Of a DNA stretch of 64,000 bases, positions 42,001 to 50,376 are shown piece after piece; the first letter of the stretch is position 1; each line of letters starts with the position of its first letter. The position numbers and the translations under genes were made by a program. The DNA is from Bacillota bacterium. Lineage in GTDB: Bacteria > Bacillota > Clostridia > Christensenellales > JAEXRW01. Location of the stretch: the NCBI GenBank assembly GCA_023454175.1, contig JAEXRW010000008.1, positions 162,922 to 226,921 on the forward strand. The letters run 5' to 3'. A model generated the notes under the pieces. It saw only the letters and a list, made by a program, of their open reading frames with translations, searched no databases and was not told the DNA's origin.

Positions 42001-42625
42001 GCTCGCGGAACTGCCGCACGGCCTCCATGTCAATCATTTGGATGATCTCTTCCGGTTCGATGGTGGAGATCTTCTGCATCTCGTGGGACGTGCGAAATCC
42101 GTCAAAAAAGTGGATCGAAGGCAGGCGGCTGCTGATGGAGGAGAGGTGTGCGATGCACCCCATGTCCATGGCCTCCTGCACGTTGGAGGAGGCGATCAAT
42201 ATGCATCCCGCCGCCCTGCACGCCATCACGTCCTGGTGGTCGCCAAAGATCGAGAGTGCGTGCGTGGCCACGGCGCGCGCGCTCACATGCAGCACGCCCG
42301 GCAGCAGTTCCCCTGCCATTTTATATAAGTTTGGGATCATCAGTAACAGCCCCTGGGAGGCCGTATAGGTCGTGGTCAATGCGCCCACCGCCAGCGAGCC
42401 GTGCATGGCCCCCGCCGCCCCCGCCTCTGACTGCATCTCTACGACCTTGACTTCCTTGCCGAAAAGGTTTTTCTTTCCGCGCGAGGACCATTCATCGATG
42501 TATTCCGCCATAGGCGAGGAGGGTGTGATGGGGTACATCGTCACCACTTCGGTAAAAGGATAAGAGATATATGCCGCCGCGTTGTTCCCGTCCATCGTCT
42601 GGAGCTTGCCCATAATATTGTTCAT
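39080..42625 (-). CDS. nifJ: Pyruvate:ferredoxin (flavodoxin) oxidoreductase
   Basis: 1181 residues, full-length single-chain enzyme. Domain order is the usual one: the pyruvate-binding N-terminal domain (SYPFTEVVTMYPITPSSPMAEY), the gamma-type domain, two [4Fe-4S] clusters in the ferredoxin-like domain (CIQCGFCSYICPHATI and CTGCGNCADVCPAEGK) and the thiamine diphosphate domain (CPGCGETPY, GGDGWAYDIGYGGLDHV). It converts pyruvate to acetyl-CoA, CO2 and reduced ferredoxin, typical of strict anaerobes. The C-terminal LIDN and stop come from a heptamer array. AAAGGATG precedes the start. Confidence 0.97.
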   Translation of the reverse strand: MNNIMGKLQTMDGNNAAAYISYPFTEVVTMYPITPSSPMAEYIDEWSSRGKKNLFGKEVKVVEMQSEAGAAGAMHGSLAVGALTTTYTASQGLLLMIPNLYKMAGELLPGVLHVSARAVATHALSIFGDHQDVMACRAAGCILIASSNVQEAMDMGCIAHLSSISSRLPSIHFFDGFRTSHEMQKISTIEPEEIIQMIDMEAVRQFRERGLNPEHPVARGTAQNPDIYFQGREVQNPFYDKAADIVAGHMKKLGEVTGRQYKPFQYYGAENPDHVIIAMGSACDTIDEVVDHLNGKGENVGSVRVHLYRPFSVKHLLAAIPRSTKAIAVLDRTKEPGSIGEPLYLDVVKALQDVKKKPVIVAGRYGLGSKDTRPSQIIAVYNNLKSAAPKEHFTIGIQDDVTHLSLPEVEDVETTAAGTLSCKFWGLGSDGTVGANKNAVKIIGDNTPLYVQGYFSYDSKKSGGTTVSHLRFGPKPIRSPYLVYHADYIACHNPSFICNYDILRGLKKNGIFVLNAPWSAAELEEKLPAYMKRYIAANSIRFYTIDAIKLARDIGLGNRINMVMQSAFFSLINVIPLEEAVTLLEKAIVKTYGKKGEDIVEKNKKAVRAGIDNLIQVTVPPEWANAQDAPPEQGNVPDFVRRIQTKMARLEGDELAVSEFTGMEDGSYPLGTTAYEKRGIAVMIPQWQPEKCIQCGFCSYICPHATIRSFLLNDEEKAKAPADYAVLKPAGKGFEGLHYRIQVSPLDCTGCGNCADVCPAEGKALVMMNAEQEIAEQADNWEFATTLTVKKDQVKKETIKGSQFARPLLEFNGACPGCGETPYIRLITQLFGERMVIANATGCSSIWGASAPSIAYSTTAEGKGPAWANSLFEDNAEYGYGMYLGIKQIREELHEAMKKAKEQDIDQGMRDAFTEWMENTEDAAESERAGNKIKGLLNGYTGTNEYLNFISQHTDYLTKKSVWVFGGDGWAYDIGYGGLDHVLATGDDVNLFVMDTEVYSNTGGQASKATPLSAVAKFAAAGKKTNKKDLGMMAMSYRDVYVAQISMGANMNQTLKAINEAESYRGTSLIIAYASCVNHGIKKGMGVSIAEQRKAVESGYWHLYRFDPRLRAEGKNPFQMDSKEPKTPYKDFLKGEIRYAQLANTFPEAAETLFDLSEKFAKEKYETFKQMAERSLFLIDN

Positions 42626-42873
42626 CCTTTTCTGTATTTGTTATTGGAATGGAAATTGTTCATTTTAGTATCTGTTGTGCTGTTCATTTTAAACGTAGGT
42701 TTGCCCACGGAAACCAATGTCAGGCCTTCAGCTTCGAAATCGCAAATTTCGGTTAAATGCATATGTTTCCAATGGATTTTTCCTTTTGACATGTTTGTTT
42801 ATCAAATTATTGCCTGCTTGCGGCGCTTTCAAAGCGGGCAAACTAACGATGACGTAAAAAGGGGGTGAAAAAT

Positions 42874-43131
42874 ATGCCAAATAAATCCATTAGCAATCCC
42901 GCGACCGGCGGCGCAGGCAGGAGCCGGAACCAGGCCGTTGTGCCCGAGGCGCGGCCCGCCTTGGACAGCATGAAGCATGAGGTCGCAAACGAAGTGGGTG
43001 TCGATTTGAAGCAGGGGTACAATGGCGATATCACCGCCCGTGATGCCGGTAAAATTGGCGGAAATATGGTGAAAAAAATGATCCGGTCCGCAGAGAGCCA
43101 GATGTCGGGAGGGGACACCAATAAATTCTGA
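42874..43131 (+). CDS. Alpha/beta-type small acid-soluble spore protein
   Basis: 85 residues. The family core is complete: VVPEARPALDSMKHEVANEV, the GPR protease cleavage region around EVANEVGV, and DITARDAGKIGGNMVKKMI. These proteins coat and protect spore DNA. AGGGGGTG precedes the ATG at 42874. Upstream, CGCTTTCAAAGCG (42826-42838) is a perfect palindrome. A second copy, 74 residues, lies at 44292-44516; both share the unusual insertion KQGYNGDI. Confidence 0.93.
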   Translation: MPNKSISNPATGGAGRSRNQAVVPEARPALDSMKHEVANEVGVDLKQGYNGDITARDAGKIGGNMVKKMIRSAESQMSGGDTNKF

Positions 43132-43146
43132 TGTACGGTCCGGGCA

Positions 43147-43171
43147 GGGAGACCATGTTTGGTCTCCCTTT
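43147..43171 (+). terminator. Terminator of the first SASP gene
   Basis: GGGAGACCA pairs with TGGTCTCCC and is followed by TTTAT, 15 bp after the SASP stop. Confidence 0.85.
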
Positions 43172-43260
43172 ATAAATGTAGATTTACTTTTCTATATAGG
43201 CAGATACTGATGAACATACATATGCACAAAACCGCAGACCCTAAAATAAAAGGAGGTGAA

Positions 43261-43941
43261 ATGATATTGTTCAAACATGAAAAGCAATTGCTCCATCCCG
43301 TCAAGGTCGATGGACCCAATCCTAATTATGCGACCATGCTCCAGGAACAGCTTGGCGGGCCGCAGGGTGAATTGAAAGCGGCCATGCAATACACTTCCCA
43401 GGCATTCCGTATCAAAGACCCCCAGATCAAGGATCTTTTTTTGGATATTGCAGCCGAGGAATTCAGCCATATGGAGATGGTGGCCACAGCTGTCAATTCG
43501 CTCAACGGTCATCAGTTGCAGGCCGAAAATGCTACCATTGGCAATATTGAGGCGCATGTGCTCACCGGCCTCACGCCCGCGCTGACCAATGCCTCGGGCT
43601 ATCTTTGGACGGCCGCCTACGTCAATGAAACGGGGGATCTGGCTGCGGATCTTCTCTCCAATATCGCTGCGGAGCAGCGGGCGAAAGTCGTATATGAATA
43701 CCTGCACCGCCAGATCAATGACAAGGGCGTTCGGGAAACCATCGATTTTCTTTTAAACCGGGAGGAAGCGCATAATACCATGTTCCGCGAGGCCTTTAAC
43801 AGGCTGCAGGATACCGGTTCCCTGAAAGACTGGGGCGTTACCAAAGACTCAAAGCTTTATTTTAATCTCTCGGGGCCGGAGGGTCAGTTCTTTGATCCAA
43901 AAAACCCCCAGCCGCCCAGGTTTGCCCCGCCGAACAGCTGA
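43261..43941 (+). CDS. Manganese catalase-like (CotJC-type) protein
   Basis: 226 residues from the ATG at 43261, preceded by a perfect AAAGGAGGTGAA; an open frame continues upstream without a ribosome site. A ferritin-like four-helix domain carries metal-ligand motifs QGELKAAMQYTSQAF, AAEEFSHMEMVATAV, AEQRAKVVYEYL and NREEAHNTMFREAF, the di-manganese site of Mn catalases. Family members occur in spore coats. Its place between two SASP genes supports a spore role. Confidence 0.9.
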   Translation: MILFKHEKQLLHPVKVDGPNPNYATMLQEQLGGPQGELKAAMQYTSQAFRIKDPQIKDLFLDIAAEEFSHMEMVATAVNSLNGHQLQAENATIGNIEAHVLTGLTPALTNASGYLWTAAYVNETGDLAADLLSNIAAEQRAKVVYEYLHRQINDKGVRETIDFLLNREEAHNTMFREAFNRLQDTGSLKDWGVTKDSKLYFNLSGPEGQFFDPKNPQPPRFAPPNS

Positions 43942-44033
43942 TTGGCCGGCCCTGAAAGCCGGGATATCGGTGGCTCAGGCTATCAAAAAACCTTGAGTGA
44001 AAAACAGCGATTGGTTAAATATGCATTCATAAA

Positions 44034-44088
44034 TCAAATCCGTCATTTCTGGCGGCGTGTACGTCAGAAATGACACCTCTCATGCAGG
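44034..44088. other. Hairpin element with conserved 13-nt loop (copy 2)
   Basis: TCAAATCC (44034-44041), the 10-bp stem GTCATTTCTG/CAGAAATGAC (44042-44051 and 44065-44074), the loop GCGGCGTGTACGT and the flank ACCTCTCATGCAGG. The loop is identical to copy 1 at 11344-11398 while every stem pair has been chosen differently yet still pairs. Confidence 0.7.
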
Positions 44089-44119
44089 TTTGTGGTGAAC
44101 ACTCTCTGCATGGTAAAAC

Positions 44120-44148
44120 TCAAAAAAGTAGCTATGCCACTTTTTTGA
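44120..44148. terminator. Bidirectional A/T hairpin
   Basis: TCAAAAAAGT pairs perfectly with ACTTTTTTGA across a short centre (AGCTATGCC), giving A-runs and T-runs on either side as in bidirectional terminators. Confidence 0.5.
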
Positions 44149-44155
44149 CAAGCAG

Positions 44156-44182
44156 AGCCACCGGGATATCGGTGGCTTTTTT
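44156..44182 (+). terminator. Terminator downstream of the Mn catalase-like gene
   Basis: AGCCACCG-GGATAT-CGGTGGCT is a perfect 8-bp stem followed by TTTTTG. A partial copy of it lies 202 bp upstream. Confidence 0.85.
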
Positions 44183-44291
44183 GTATGTTCGCGCCCGAAT
44201 GTTATCGTTTGGATAATCAGTCGTTATTTGCATGGATGATTGCCCTTTTCATGCGGGAAAATACAAGTGTGCTAAAAGGAGGTGATTTTAC

Positions 44292-44516
44292 ATGCCATCA
44301 AACAGTGGTAGCAGCAACAACCAGACAGTCGTCCCCAATGCCAAACAGGCGCTTAACAACATGAAGTTCGAGACAGCCACACAGGTCGGTGTAAACCTCA
44401 AGCAGGGGTACAATGGTGACATCCGTGCCAGCGACGCGGGCAGGATCGGTGGTAACATGACCAAAAAACTGATTCAGTACGCCGAAAGCCATATGTCCGG
44501 CGGGACTACCATGTAA
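44292..44516 (+). CDS. Alpha/beta-type small acid-soluble spore protein (second copy)
   Basis: 74 residues with the core VVPNAKQALNNMKFETATQVGV and IRASDAGRIGGNMTKKLIQYAE. AAAAGGAGGTGAT precedes the ATG. The predicted GPR site reads ETATQVGV, with Gln where Glu is usual after the scissile position, so cleavage during germination may differ from the first copy. The sequence otherwise parallels the SASP at 42874-43131, consistent with a gene duplication. Confidence 0.93.
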   Translation: MPSNSGSSNNQTVVPNAKQALNNMKFETATQVGVNLKQGYNGDIRASDAGRIGGNMTKKLIQYAESHMSGGTTM

Positions 44517-44536
44517 CAAGTCAACGAAAGATACAA

Positions 44537-44566
44537 AAGGGGCCGCAAATGAATGCGGCTCTTTTG
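44537..44566 (+). terminator. Terminator of the second SASP gene
   Basis: GCCGCA pairs with TGCGGC and is followed by TCTTTTG, about 20 bp after the SASP stop. Confidence 0.8.
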
Positions 44567-44861
44567 ATTTGATTTTCTATTTGTCACGCTGCCGGCAAAT
44601 TTTTCGTTTGAAAAAGTCCAAATGAAGAATCACCCCGGAGTTGTTTTTCATATTATTTATTGGATGATGGTTGGAATAGGAGAACGGGATTACACTGGCC
44701 ATGGCGGATCACTTTACCTGGTTGTGAGAAATGTCGCCAGCGCGTGGATTCCCGTTCCTTCCATTTAGTCAGCATGACGCGGCAGATACACCTCCAAATC
44801 CCGGTCTCAGTGTTCCTCGCTTTTCCATCTTCGGTATACCGTTCTCATTTCTAGCAATAAT
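44567..44861. other. Intergenic region before the germination operon
   Basis: No gene is seen. GAACGGGA (44683-44690) and TCCCGTTC (44750-44757) are complementary across about 60 nt that hold further GGC/GCC pairings, so a folded leader of the ger operon is possible. I could not place a sigma-G promoter with confidence. Confidence 0.35.
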
Positions 44862-45992
44862 ATGGTTGACTCTTATGATTTGAGGTACGACTCTTTGCCG
44901 AATTCCATCACCAACCGACAGATGGTTTTCATACTGTTTCTGACGCTGACGTCCATCAGCCTGATCATCATGCCCAAACTGATGGCTGAAAGCGCCGGCG
45001 TGGGCAGTTGGGTCACGATTATGTCCACGGCTGTCGTATTCGGTATCTTTACCGTAGTCATCGTCAGCCTGAACAATATGTTTCAGGGCAGGGTCCTCTT
45101 CGACTACAGCCGGGAACTTGTGGGAAAGGCCGGTTCCTACACCATCGCAGCTTTTTATATCCTGTATTTCATCGTTGTTGCCGTGTACCTCACCTCCTCC
45201 GTATCCAATGTGTTGAAGACCAATTTCATGCTCAAGACGCCGCAATGGGCTACCCTGCTTGTAAGTCTCCCCGTTTTCGGCCTTGCGGCATATAAAGGCA
45301 TCACCAATACAGCCCGGCTGTTTGAGATCTATGGCTTCATTTTCCTCATTACGCTGCTTGCGGCGCATTTCGCCATGATCTTTCAGGGTCAGCTGGAAAA
45401 TATCGAGCCCTTCTATATACCTTCTGAGACAGGCAGGTATTTTGGCGCCATGAAGGACGCCGTCGTTCCTTTCCTTGGCGTGGAGGTCCTTACTGTCATC
45501 CCCTTTACATCCCGCAATGCTGCGCATTCCCGGAAGACAGCCTTCCTGGCGCTCATCGGGATAGGTCTGGTGTATGTGTTGGCGGTGGAAAGCAGCATCA
45601 TGATGATCGGCATGAATGAGATCGTCCATTACAATGATGCCCTGATCACCGCCCTGCGGCAGGTGGAGCTGCCCTTCATCGAGTTTCTCAGAAGGCTTGA
45701 TGTCCTGTACCTCACGGTCGGCTTCATGGGGATCTTTGCGAGCATTATCATCGTATACACGGCCATCGTTGAATATGTTTGCAGGGTATTCCCCCGCATG
45801 AAGCGGTTACTGGTGGTAGCCCTGGTGGGGCTGGTGATCTTTCTCCTGGGCTGGATTGCGCTGGATATCAGCCGGTTCGGCCAGATGGTCAGTGAAGTGC
45901 TCACCTATGCCGGTCTGGCGGCTGCGGCATTCATCCCGATCCTACTTTTTACGATAGCAAAGGTGAAAAAGCGTGCGGGCAAAGCGCATTAG
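44862..45992 (+). CDS. gerAB: Spore germination permease GerAB family
   Basis: 376 residues with about ten membrane helices, of the APC-superfamily GerAB/YndE type (ITNRQMVFILFLTLTSISLI near the N-terminus, SGYGFIFLITLL-like TM5 region, EVLTVIPFTSRN). It is the ligand-binding subunit of nutrient germinant receptors in the spore inner membrane. It overlaps gerAC by 20 bp. The start may be TTG or GTG-type upstream of MVDSYDLRYDSLP; an alternative lies near 44866. Confidence 0.9.
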   Translation: MVDSYDLRYDSLPNSITNRQMVFILFLTLTSISLIIMPKLMAESAGVGSWVTIMSTAVVFGIFTVVIVSLNNMFQGRVLFDYSRELVGKAGSYTIAAFYILYFIVVAVYLTSSVSNVLKTNFMLKTPQWATLLVSLPVFGLAAYKGITNTARLFEIYGFIFLITLLAAHFAMIFQGQLENIEPFYIPSETGRYFGAMKDAVVPFLGVEVLTVIPFTSRNAAHSRKTAFLALIGIGLVYVLAVESSIMMIGMNEIVHYNDALITALRQVELPFIEFLRRLDVLYLTVGFMGIFASIIIVYTAIVEYVCRVFPRMKRLLVVALVGLVIFLLGWIALDISRFGQMVSEVLTYAGLAAAAFIPILLFTIAKVKKRAGKAH

Positions 45993-47118
45993 ATTTCTGA
46001 TCCCGTTCATTCTGGTTCTTCTGCTGGTCACCGGGTGCTGGGATTCGCGGGATATCGAAGATAAGGATATCTGTACGGCTGTTGTGGTGGACAGGACGGA
46101 TGCTGGCTACGCTTTTTATGTGGAGATAGCCGCCATAGGCCAAAAGGACCAGGAGCGTCCGGAAGGCGCCAAAAGCAGGATGCTCTCTTCACAGGGGCGG
46201 GACCTGGTCGAAGCGCGGGAGGATTTGGACAGGAAATCCGATAAACCCATATATTTGGGCGCTGTGCAGGGCGTGGTGCTGACGCAAGGAATGGCGTACA
46301 GCGGTATAGAGGAGTACATGTACCGCCTGCGCCAGCTCCCGGAGTACAGAAAGACTGTCGATGTGGTGATTACCACTTCGAAGCCTGAAGAGATCATGCA
46401 GGCCTCCATGGATAACGATGCGTTGGTGGGCTTTTCGATCGAAGATACGCTGCAGGGCCTGGTGGATACAGGCCAGTCCTTTCATTATTCCCTCGCAGAC
46501 CTTTTGGAGACGCTTGCGTCGCCATGCAAAAGTTATATCCTCCCCACCATCGGCGTGAAGGATGGTGAGATAGCATTGACGGGCTTCTCGCCTTTTTATA
46601 AAGGCGATTGCATCGGATTCATCCCTGCTGAGGAGGCGGAAGGGATCGTTATGATGAAGGCCGATGAGCCGGTCCTGCTTTTCAAGGTTCCGTGTATGGA
46701 TACCTTTGTGACCGCAGAAGTCAGGATGACCAAAAGGAATATAAAGGCATCTTACCAAAACGGCCGGATAGGCTTCAAAGTGGATTATGAATGCGATGCG
46801 ACTTTGTTGTACCTGGAAAGGAATCTCCCGGTTAATGAGCAGGCGGCGAAGATCGTGATGCATGAATTGAAAAGCGCGATCACACAGCAATTGAACGATG
46901 CCATTGCCGTCTCACAAAACGAGTATGCCTGTGACTATTTTAATTTTTTCTCTACATTCCGCATCAAATATCCCGATGTGATGAAAAATCTGGATTGGCA
47001 CGAAGCGTATCCTCGTGCTTCCATCAGCCTGGATGTCAAGGTGGATCTGGATACCGTGGGTAATATGGATTACAATCCCCGTACGGAAGAAAACGAAGAA
47101 AAGAAGCAGGACCGCTGA
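45973..47118 (+). CDS. gerAC: Spore germination lipoprotein GerAC family
   Basis: 381 residues. The signal peptide ends in a clear lipobox LLVTGCWDSRDIED, with the GCWDxR signature typical of GerAC. The mature region has the three-domain GerBC-type pattern, including VQGVVLTQGMAYSGIEEYM and the C-terminal DYFNFFSTFRIKYPDVMKNL. It anchors the receptor complex on the outer face of the spore inner membrane. It lies between gerAB and gerAA. Confidence 0.93.
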   Translation: MRAKRIRFLIPFILVLLLVTGCWDSRDIEDKDICTAVVVDRTDAGYAFYVEIAAIGQKDQERPEGAKSRMLSSQGRDLVEAREDLDRKSDKPIYLGAVQGVVLTQGMAYSGIEEYMYRLRQLPEYRKTVDVVITTSKPEEIMQASMDNDALVGFSIEDTLQGLVDTGQSFHYSLADLLETLASPCKSYILPTIGVKDGEIALTGFSPFYKGDCIGFIPAEEAEGIVMMKADEPVLLFKVPCMDTFVTAEVRMTKRNIKASYQNGRIGFKVDYECDATLLYLERNLPVNEQAAKIVMHELKSAITQQLNDAIAVSQNEYACDYFNFFSTFRIKYPDVMKNLDWHEAYPRASISLDVKVDLDTVGNMDYNPRTEENEEKKQDR

Positions 47119-47130
47119 GGAGGGGAAAGC

Positions 47131-48645
47131 ATGGGTGTGGCGCATGCCCGCTATGACCGGGTCGTAAATGACCTGAAAGCCAAAAGCATTGATCTGACGG
47201 AAAGGACCATCCCGTTTTATGGCGGCGCCCTGAAGGTCCTGTATATCCGGCAGCTGGTCGACCAGAAGTCCCTTTCGGAATTCATCATCAAACCCGTTAT
47301 TCAGTATGGCCATGCCAACAAAGAGCCCCTGAAGGCGCAGAGCACCATGGAAAATATCATTTTTACCGGTGATTGCCATCTGGATATGGATGATGCCAGG
47401 GTGGAATATTATCTGTTGAGCGGTATGGTTGTGATACTGTTTTCCAATGACCGGCATTATATTGTGGCAAATCTTCGGAGCATTGAAACGAGGTCCATAG
47501 ACGAACCAGTGCTCACCTATACCCTTCACGGCCCCCGGGACTGCTTCGTGGAGAACCTGGATGCCAACCTTTCCCTGCTGCGCTACAGGCTGAAGGACGG
47601 CAGTATCAGGATCGAAAACCTGGAGATCGGGGAACGGACAAAAACGCGTATAGCAGTGGCCTATATAAAGGATATCGCCAATCCGCAAAGCGTGCAGGAG
47701 ATCAGGAAGCGGATAGCCTCGGTTAAAACGGAAGAAATAGTTGATATCGGCGAACTGCAGTCTTTTATCTCCAATAGCATATACACCTTCTTTCCGCAGA
47801 TGCTCAGTGTGGAACGGTCGGACATGGCCGTTGAGCAGCTTTTGGAGGGCAAGGTGGTGGTGCTCGTGGAGGGCAGCTGCCTGGCCTTTGCTACGCCTGT
47901 TGCGCTGAATGAGTTCATGTACTCCGGCGATGACCGCTATGATAATAAGTTTTTCGGCCTTTTCATGCGCATCATACGCTATATCGCGCTCTTTATTTCC
48001 TTTACCGCCTCATCCTATTACATAGCGGTGGAGGCATTCCATAATGACGTCATGACGGCCAGTTATGCCCTGGCGCTGGCTCAGATGCGCTCCCGAGTGC
48101 CGTTCTCCGCCTTTGTCGGCATCCTGGTCCTGGAATTCCTTGTTGAGATGGTTCGAGAAGCCATGATCCGTGTACCCAAGCAGATAGGCGCTGCCATCGG
48201 TATCATGGCCACCATCATCATCGGCCAGGCCGCCATCTCGGCCGGCTTCTTCACGCCCGTCGCCCTCATATTGGTTGCCGCGGAGTTTGTCGCCTCGTTT
48301 GCCATTCCGTATTATACACTGATGAATGTCTTCAGGGTTTTGAAGTTTCTGATGATCGTCCTGACAGGCACGTTCGGTTTCTTCGGCTTTACGCTGGGCA
48401 TCACGTTGATCCTGATCGACCTGGTATCCATCAATAACTTCGGTGTGCCCTATATGGCGCCCTATGCGCCCTTCATCCGCTATGACTACTGGCGCACACT
48501 GATGTTCAATCGGACCATCGCGCCCAAACGCCAGCAATATATGCGCACACAGGACGATACGCGCACCGATTCAAACGTCTCCGGGCAACAGGAGTCGAGG
48601 GATACCTACCATGGGTCCGGTGGACAGTCGTCCGGTGGTGCCTGA
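47131..48645 (+). CDS. gerAA: Spore germination receptor subunit GerAA family
   Basis: 504 residues. A large N-terminal cytoplasmic part contains the GerA signature region (ANPQSVQEIRKRIASVKTEEI, TFFPQMLSVERSDMAVEQLLEGKVVVLVEG) and is followed by about five membrane helices and a hydrophilic Ser/Gln/Gly-rich tail. GAGGGGAAAGC precedes the start. GerAA-type subunits oligomerise into the germinant-gated channel. Here it is the last, not the first, gene of the set. Confidence 0.95.
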   Translation: MGVAHARYDRVVNDLKAKSIDLTERTIPFYGGALKVLYIRQLVDQKSLSEFIIKPVIQYGHANKEPLKAQSTMENIIFTGDCHLDMDDARVEYYLLSGMVVILFSNDRHYIVANLRSIETRSIDEPVLTYTLHGPRDCFVENLDANLSLLRYRLKDGSIRIENLEIGERTKTRIAVAYIKDIANPQSVQEIRKRIASVKTEEIVDIGELQSFISNSIYTFFPQMLSVERSDMAVEQLLEGKVVVLVEGSCLAFATPVALNEFMYSGDDRYDNKFFGLFMRIIRYIALFISFTASSYYIAVEAFHNDVMTASYALALAQMRSRVPFSAFVGILVLEFLVEMVREAMIRVPKQIGAAIGIMATIIIGQAAISAGFFTPVALILVAAEFVASFAIPYYTLMNVFRVLKFLMIVLTGTFGFFGFTLGITLILIDLVSINNFGVPYMAPYAPFIRYDYWRTLMFNRTIAPKRQQYMRTQDDTRTDSNVSGQQESRDTYHGSGGQSSGGA

Positions 48646-48954
48646 TGGGCCGGAGCTGTGGGATGGTTGTAACAAACCTATCGTTTCCGGTTTTTCTCTC
48701 CGGTGAAGCTGTAATTCAGACGAGCCCCGCATCATTCAGGTTATCATGCATGTTGGCAACGGCAGGAACTTTGCTGGTTGTTTCGCATCAAGCCCTGTCT
48801 GAAAAGAGGAGTTGTGGCAGTGATGCCCAGCTTCGCATTGCTTTTCTGTCCATTCGGGTATGCTTAGGATCCATGCTCGCCACCAAACGGTTGGTAACAA
48901 TTTTTTTACTGTTTCATTTTTTGAGCATAATACCTATGAACGGATGGGGAATTG
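48646..48954. other. Intergenic region after gerAA
   Basis: I see no supported gene and no clear terminator. A weak CCGG...CCGG repeat (48687-48703) is the only structure noticed. Confidence 0.4.
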
Positions 48955-49488
48955 ATGGAGCAGCTTATCGAGAAATATTTCGCGTTGTCTCAGGCAGTCT
49001 ATCAGGAGTGGCTGAATCGTCAGCTGTGGACATGGCGCTGGTGGCTCATGGCGTCCATGGCCGTCATCCCTTGGATCTGCTGGATCATTTTCAGGAAAAG
49101 GGATAGTACCTGGCGTCTTCTCACGGTGGGTCTTTTTGTAATTGTGATTTCATCCTTTTTGGATATTGCAGGGCATGCAATGGGAATTTGGTATTACCAG
49201 GTCAAAGTCATACCCTTGCTCCCCCCGTTTCTGCCGTGGGATACCAGCGTTCTGCCCGTGGTAACCATGTTTTTCATTCAGGTGGCGCCGAAGGCCAGTC
49301 CGTTTGCCAAAGGCGCTCTTTATGCCGTGGGAGGGGCTTTCATCTTCCAGCCCTTGATGATTTGGCTCGGCTTGTATACCGAGTTGCATTGGAGCCATTT
49401 TTATTCCCTCCCGCTCTTTTATGGCATCTATTTGCTCGGTCATTTCATCGCCACGCGGAAGAGCTATGAGAAGGTTCGCCCGGATTAA
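48955..49488 (+). CDS. CBO0543 family membrane protein
   Basis: 177 residues, five or so membrane helices. The central part (SSFLDIAGHAMGIWYYQVKV, PLLPPFLPWDTSVLPVVTMF, WLGLYTELHWSHFYSLPLFY) fits the CBO0543 family, common in spore formers and without known function. The ATG at 48955 follows GGATGGGGA closely; a TTG lies one codon earlier. It sits directly after a germination operon. Confidence 0.7.
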   Translation: MEQLIEKYFALSQAVYQEWLNRQLWTWRWWLMASMAVIPWICWIIFRKRDSTWRLLTVGLFVIVISSFLDIAGHAMGIWYYQVKVIPLLPPFLPWDTSVLPVVTMFFIQVAPKASPFAKGALYAVGGAFIFQPLMIWLGLYTELHWSHFYSLPLFYGIYLLGHFIATRKSYEKVRPD

Positions 49489-49576
49489 ACTTTTTTATAT
49501 TTTTGAAATTAGTCTGGGCTTTTTATTTCATTGAATGTAAATAATAGTATCAGTTTCAAGAAACGAGTGTTTTCCA

Positions 49577-50371
49577 TTGAATCGTTTTGGAGGCGTTACG
49601 CCGCCCCGGCGGATACGTGCAAATGTGAATATCTGGGGCACTTCGCAGCTGCACCTGCGCAGTCCGGTCATCATCGGCCTCTGGTCGGCTATTTTTCCCG
49701 GGATGGGACATCTGCTTCTCGGCAAGTACATCCGTGGTTTCATCCTCTTTATTTGGGAGGTCGTGGTAAATCTTTTTTCCCACCTGAACCTGGCCATATT
49801 TCTTACGTTTATCGGTCAGTTTGAAAAGGCCAAGGATGTGCTGGATGTACAGTGGTTCCTGCTCTATATTCCCACCTATATTTTTGCCATATGGGACAGC
49901 CACCGGACTTCGGTGGATTTGAACAATCAGTTCATCCTGGCAGCACGGGAGGATGCGGTCGTCCAGCCCTTCGTGCTGAATTCACTGGAAGTGAACTATC
50001 TGGATAAAAGTTCTCCCTGGACGGCTGTATTCTGGTCCATGCTCTCCCCCGGCGTCGGTCAGTTGCTGATCCACCGCATCCTTGTCGCGTTTTTCCTGCT
50101 TTCCTGGTGGATCGCAGTTGCATACTTTTCCAAGGTGCTTCCAGCTATCCATTATACGCTTGCCGGGGCATTTGAGCAGGCGAAAGCGGTTGTAAACATG
50201 CAGTGGCTTCTGAATATCCCCTCGATATTTTTCTTCGGGATATATGATGCATATGTCAATACAGTGGAAAGCAACAAGCTCTTTGAATGGGAGCAGGCCA
50301 AATTCCTGAAATATAATTATCAGGATGCAACATTCCCCATGCCTTTTGAAAAAAGATCGGAAACGGGGTGA
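49577..50371 (+). CDS. Multi-pass membrane protein with internal duplication, function unknown
   Basis: 264 residues. Two similar halves each hold a hydrophobic hairpin: SPVIIGLWSAIFPGMGHLLLG...GFILFIWEVVVNLF and SPWTAVFWSMLSPGVGQLLI...AFFLLSWWIAVAYF, each followed by EKAKDVLDVQWFL or EQAKAVVNMQWLL. The half-motif SPGxGxLL resembles TM2-type small membrane domains. The start is uncertain: TTG at 49577 lacks a ribosome site and a GGAGG lies inside the frame at 49589. It overlaps the next gene. Confidence 0.7.
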   Translation: MNRFGGVTPPRRIRANVNIWGTSQLHLRSPVIIGLWSAIFPGMGHLLLGKYIRGFILFIWEVVVNLFSHLNLAIFLTFIGQFEKAKDVLDVQWFLLYIPTYIFAIWDSHRTSVDLNNQFILAAREDAVVQPFVLNSLEVNYLDKSSPWTAVFWSMLSPGVGQLLIHRILVAFFLLSWWIAVAYFSKVLPAIHYTLAGAFEQAKAVVNMQWLLNIPSIFFFGIYDAYVNTVESNKLFEWEQAKFLKYNYQDATFPMPFEKRSETG

Positions 50372-50376
50372 TCAGT

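Larger units (their letters stand above)
43959..44177. mobile_element. Probable small insertion flanked by a 17-bp direct repeat
   Basis: CCGGGATATCGGTGGCT occurs at 43959-43975 and again at 44161-44177. The segment between has imperfect inverted ends: TGGCTCAGGCTATCAAAAAA at the left and, read on the other strand, TGGCTCTGCTTGTCAAAAAA at the right (16 of 20). It contains the conserved-loop hairpin (44034-44088), the CATGCAG/CTGCATG stem (44081-44112) and an A/T-rich hairpin (44120-44148). It seems to have split the terminator of the Mn catalase-like gene. No open frame. Confidence 0.55.

Noticed and set aside
44177..44291. Sigma-G promoter of the second SASP gene
   Set aside because: GAATG and GCATG words occur, but no -10 CATnnTA at acceptable spacing could be found.
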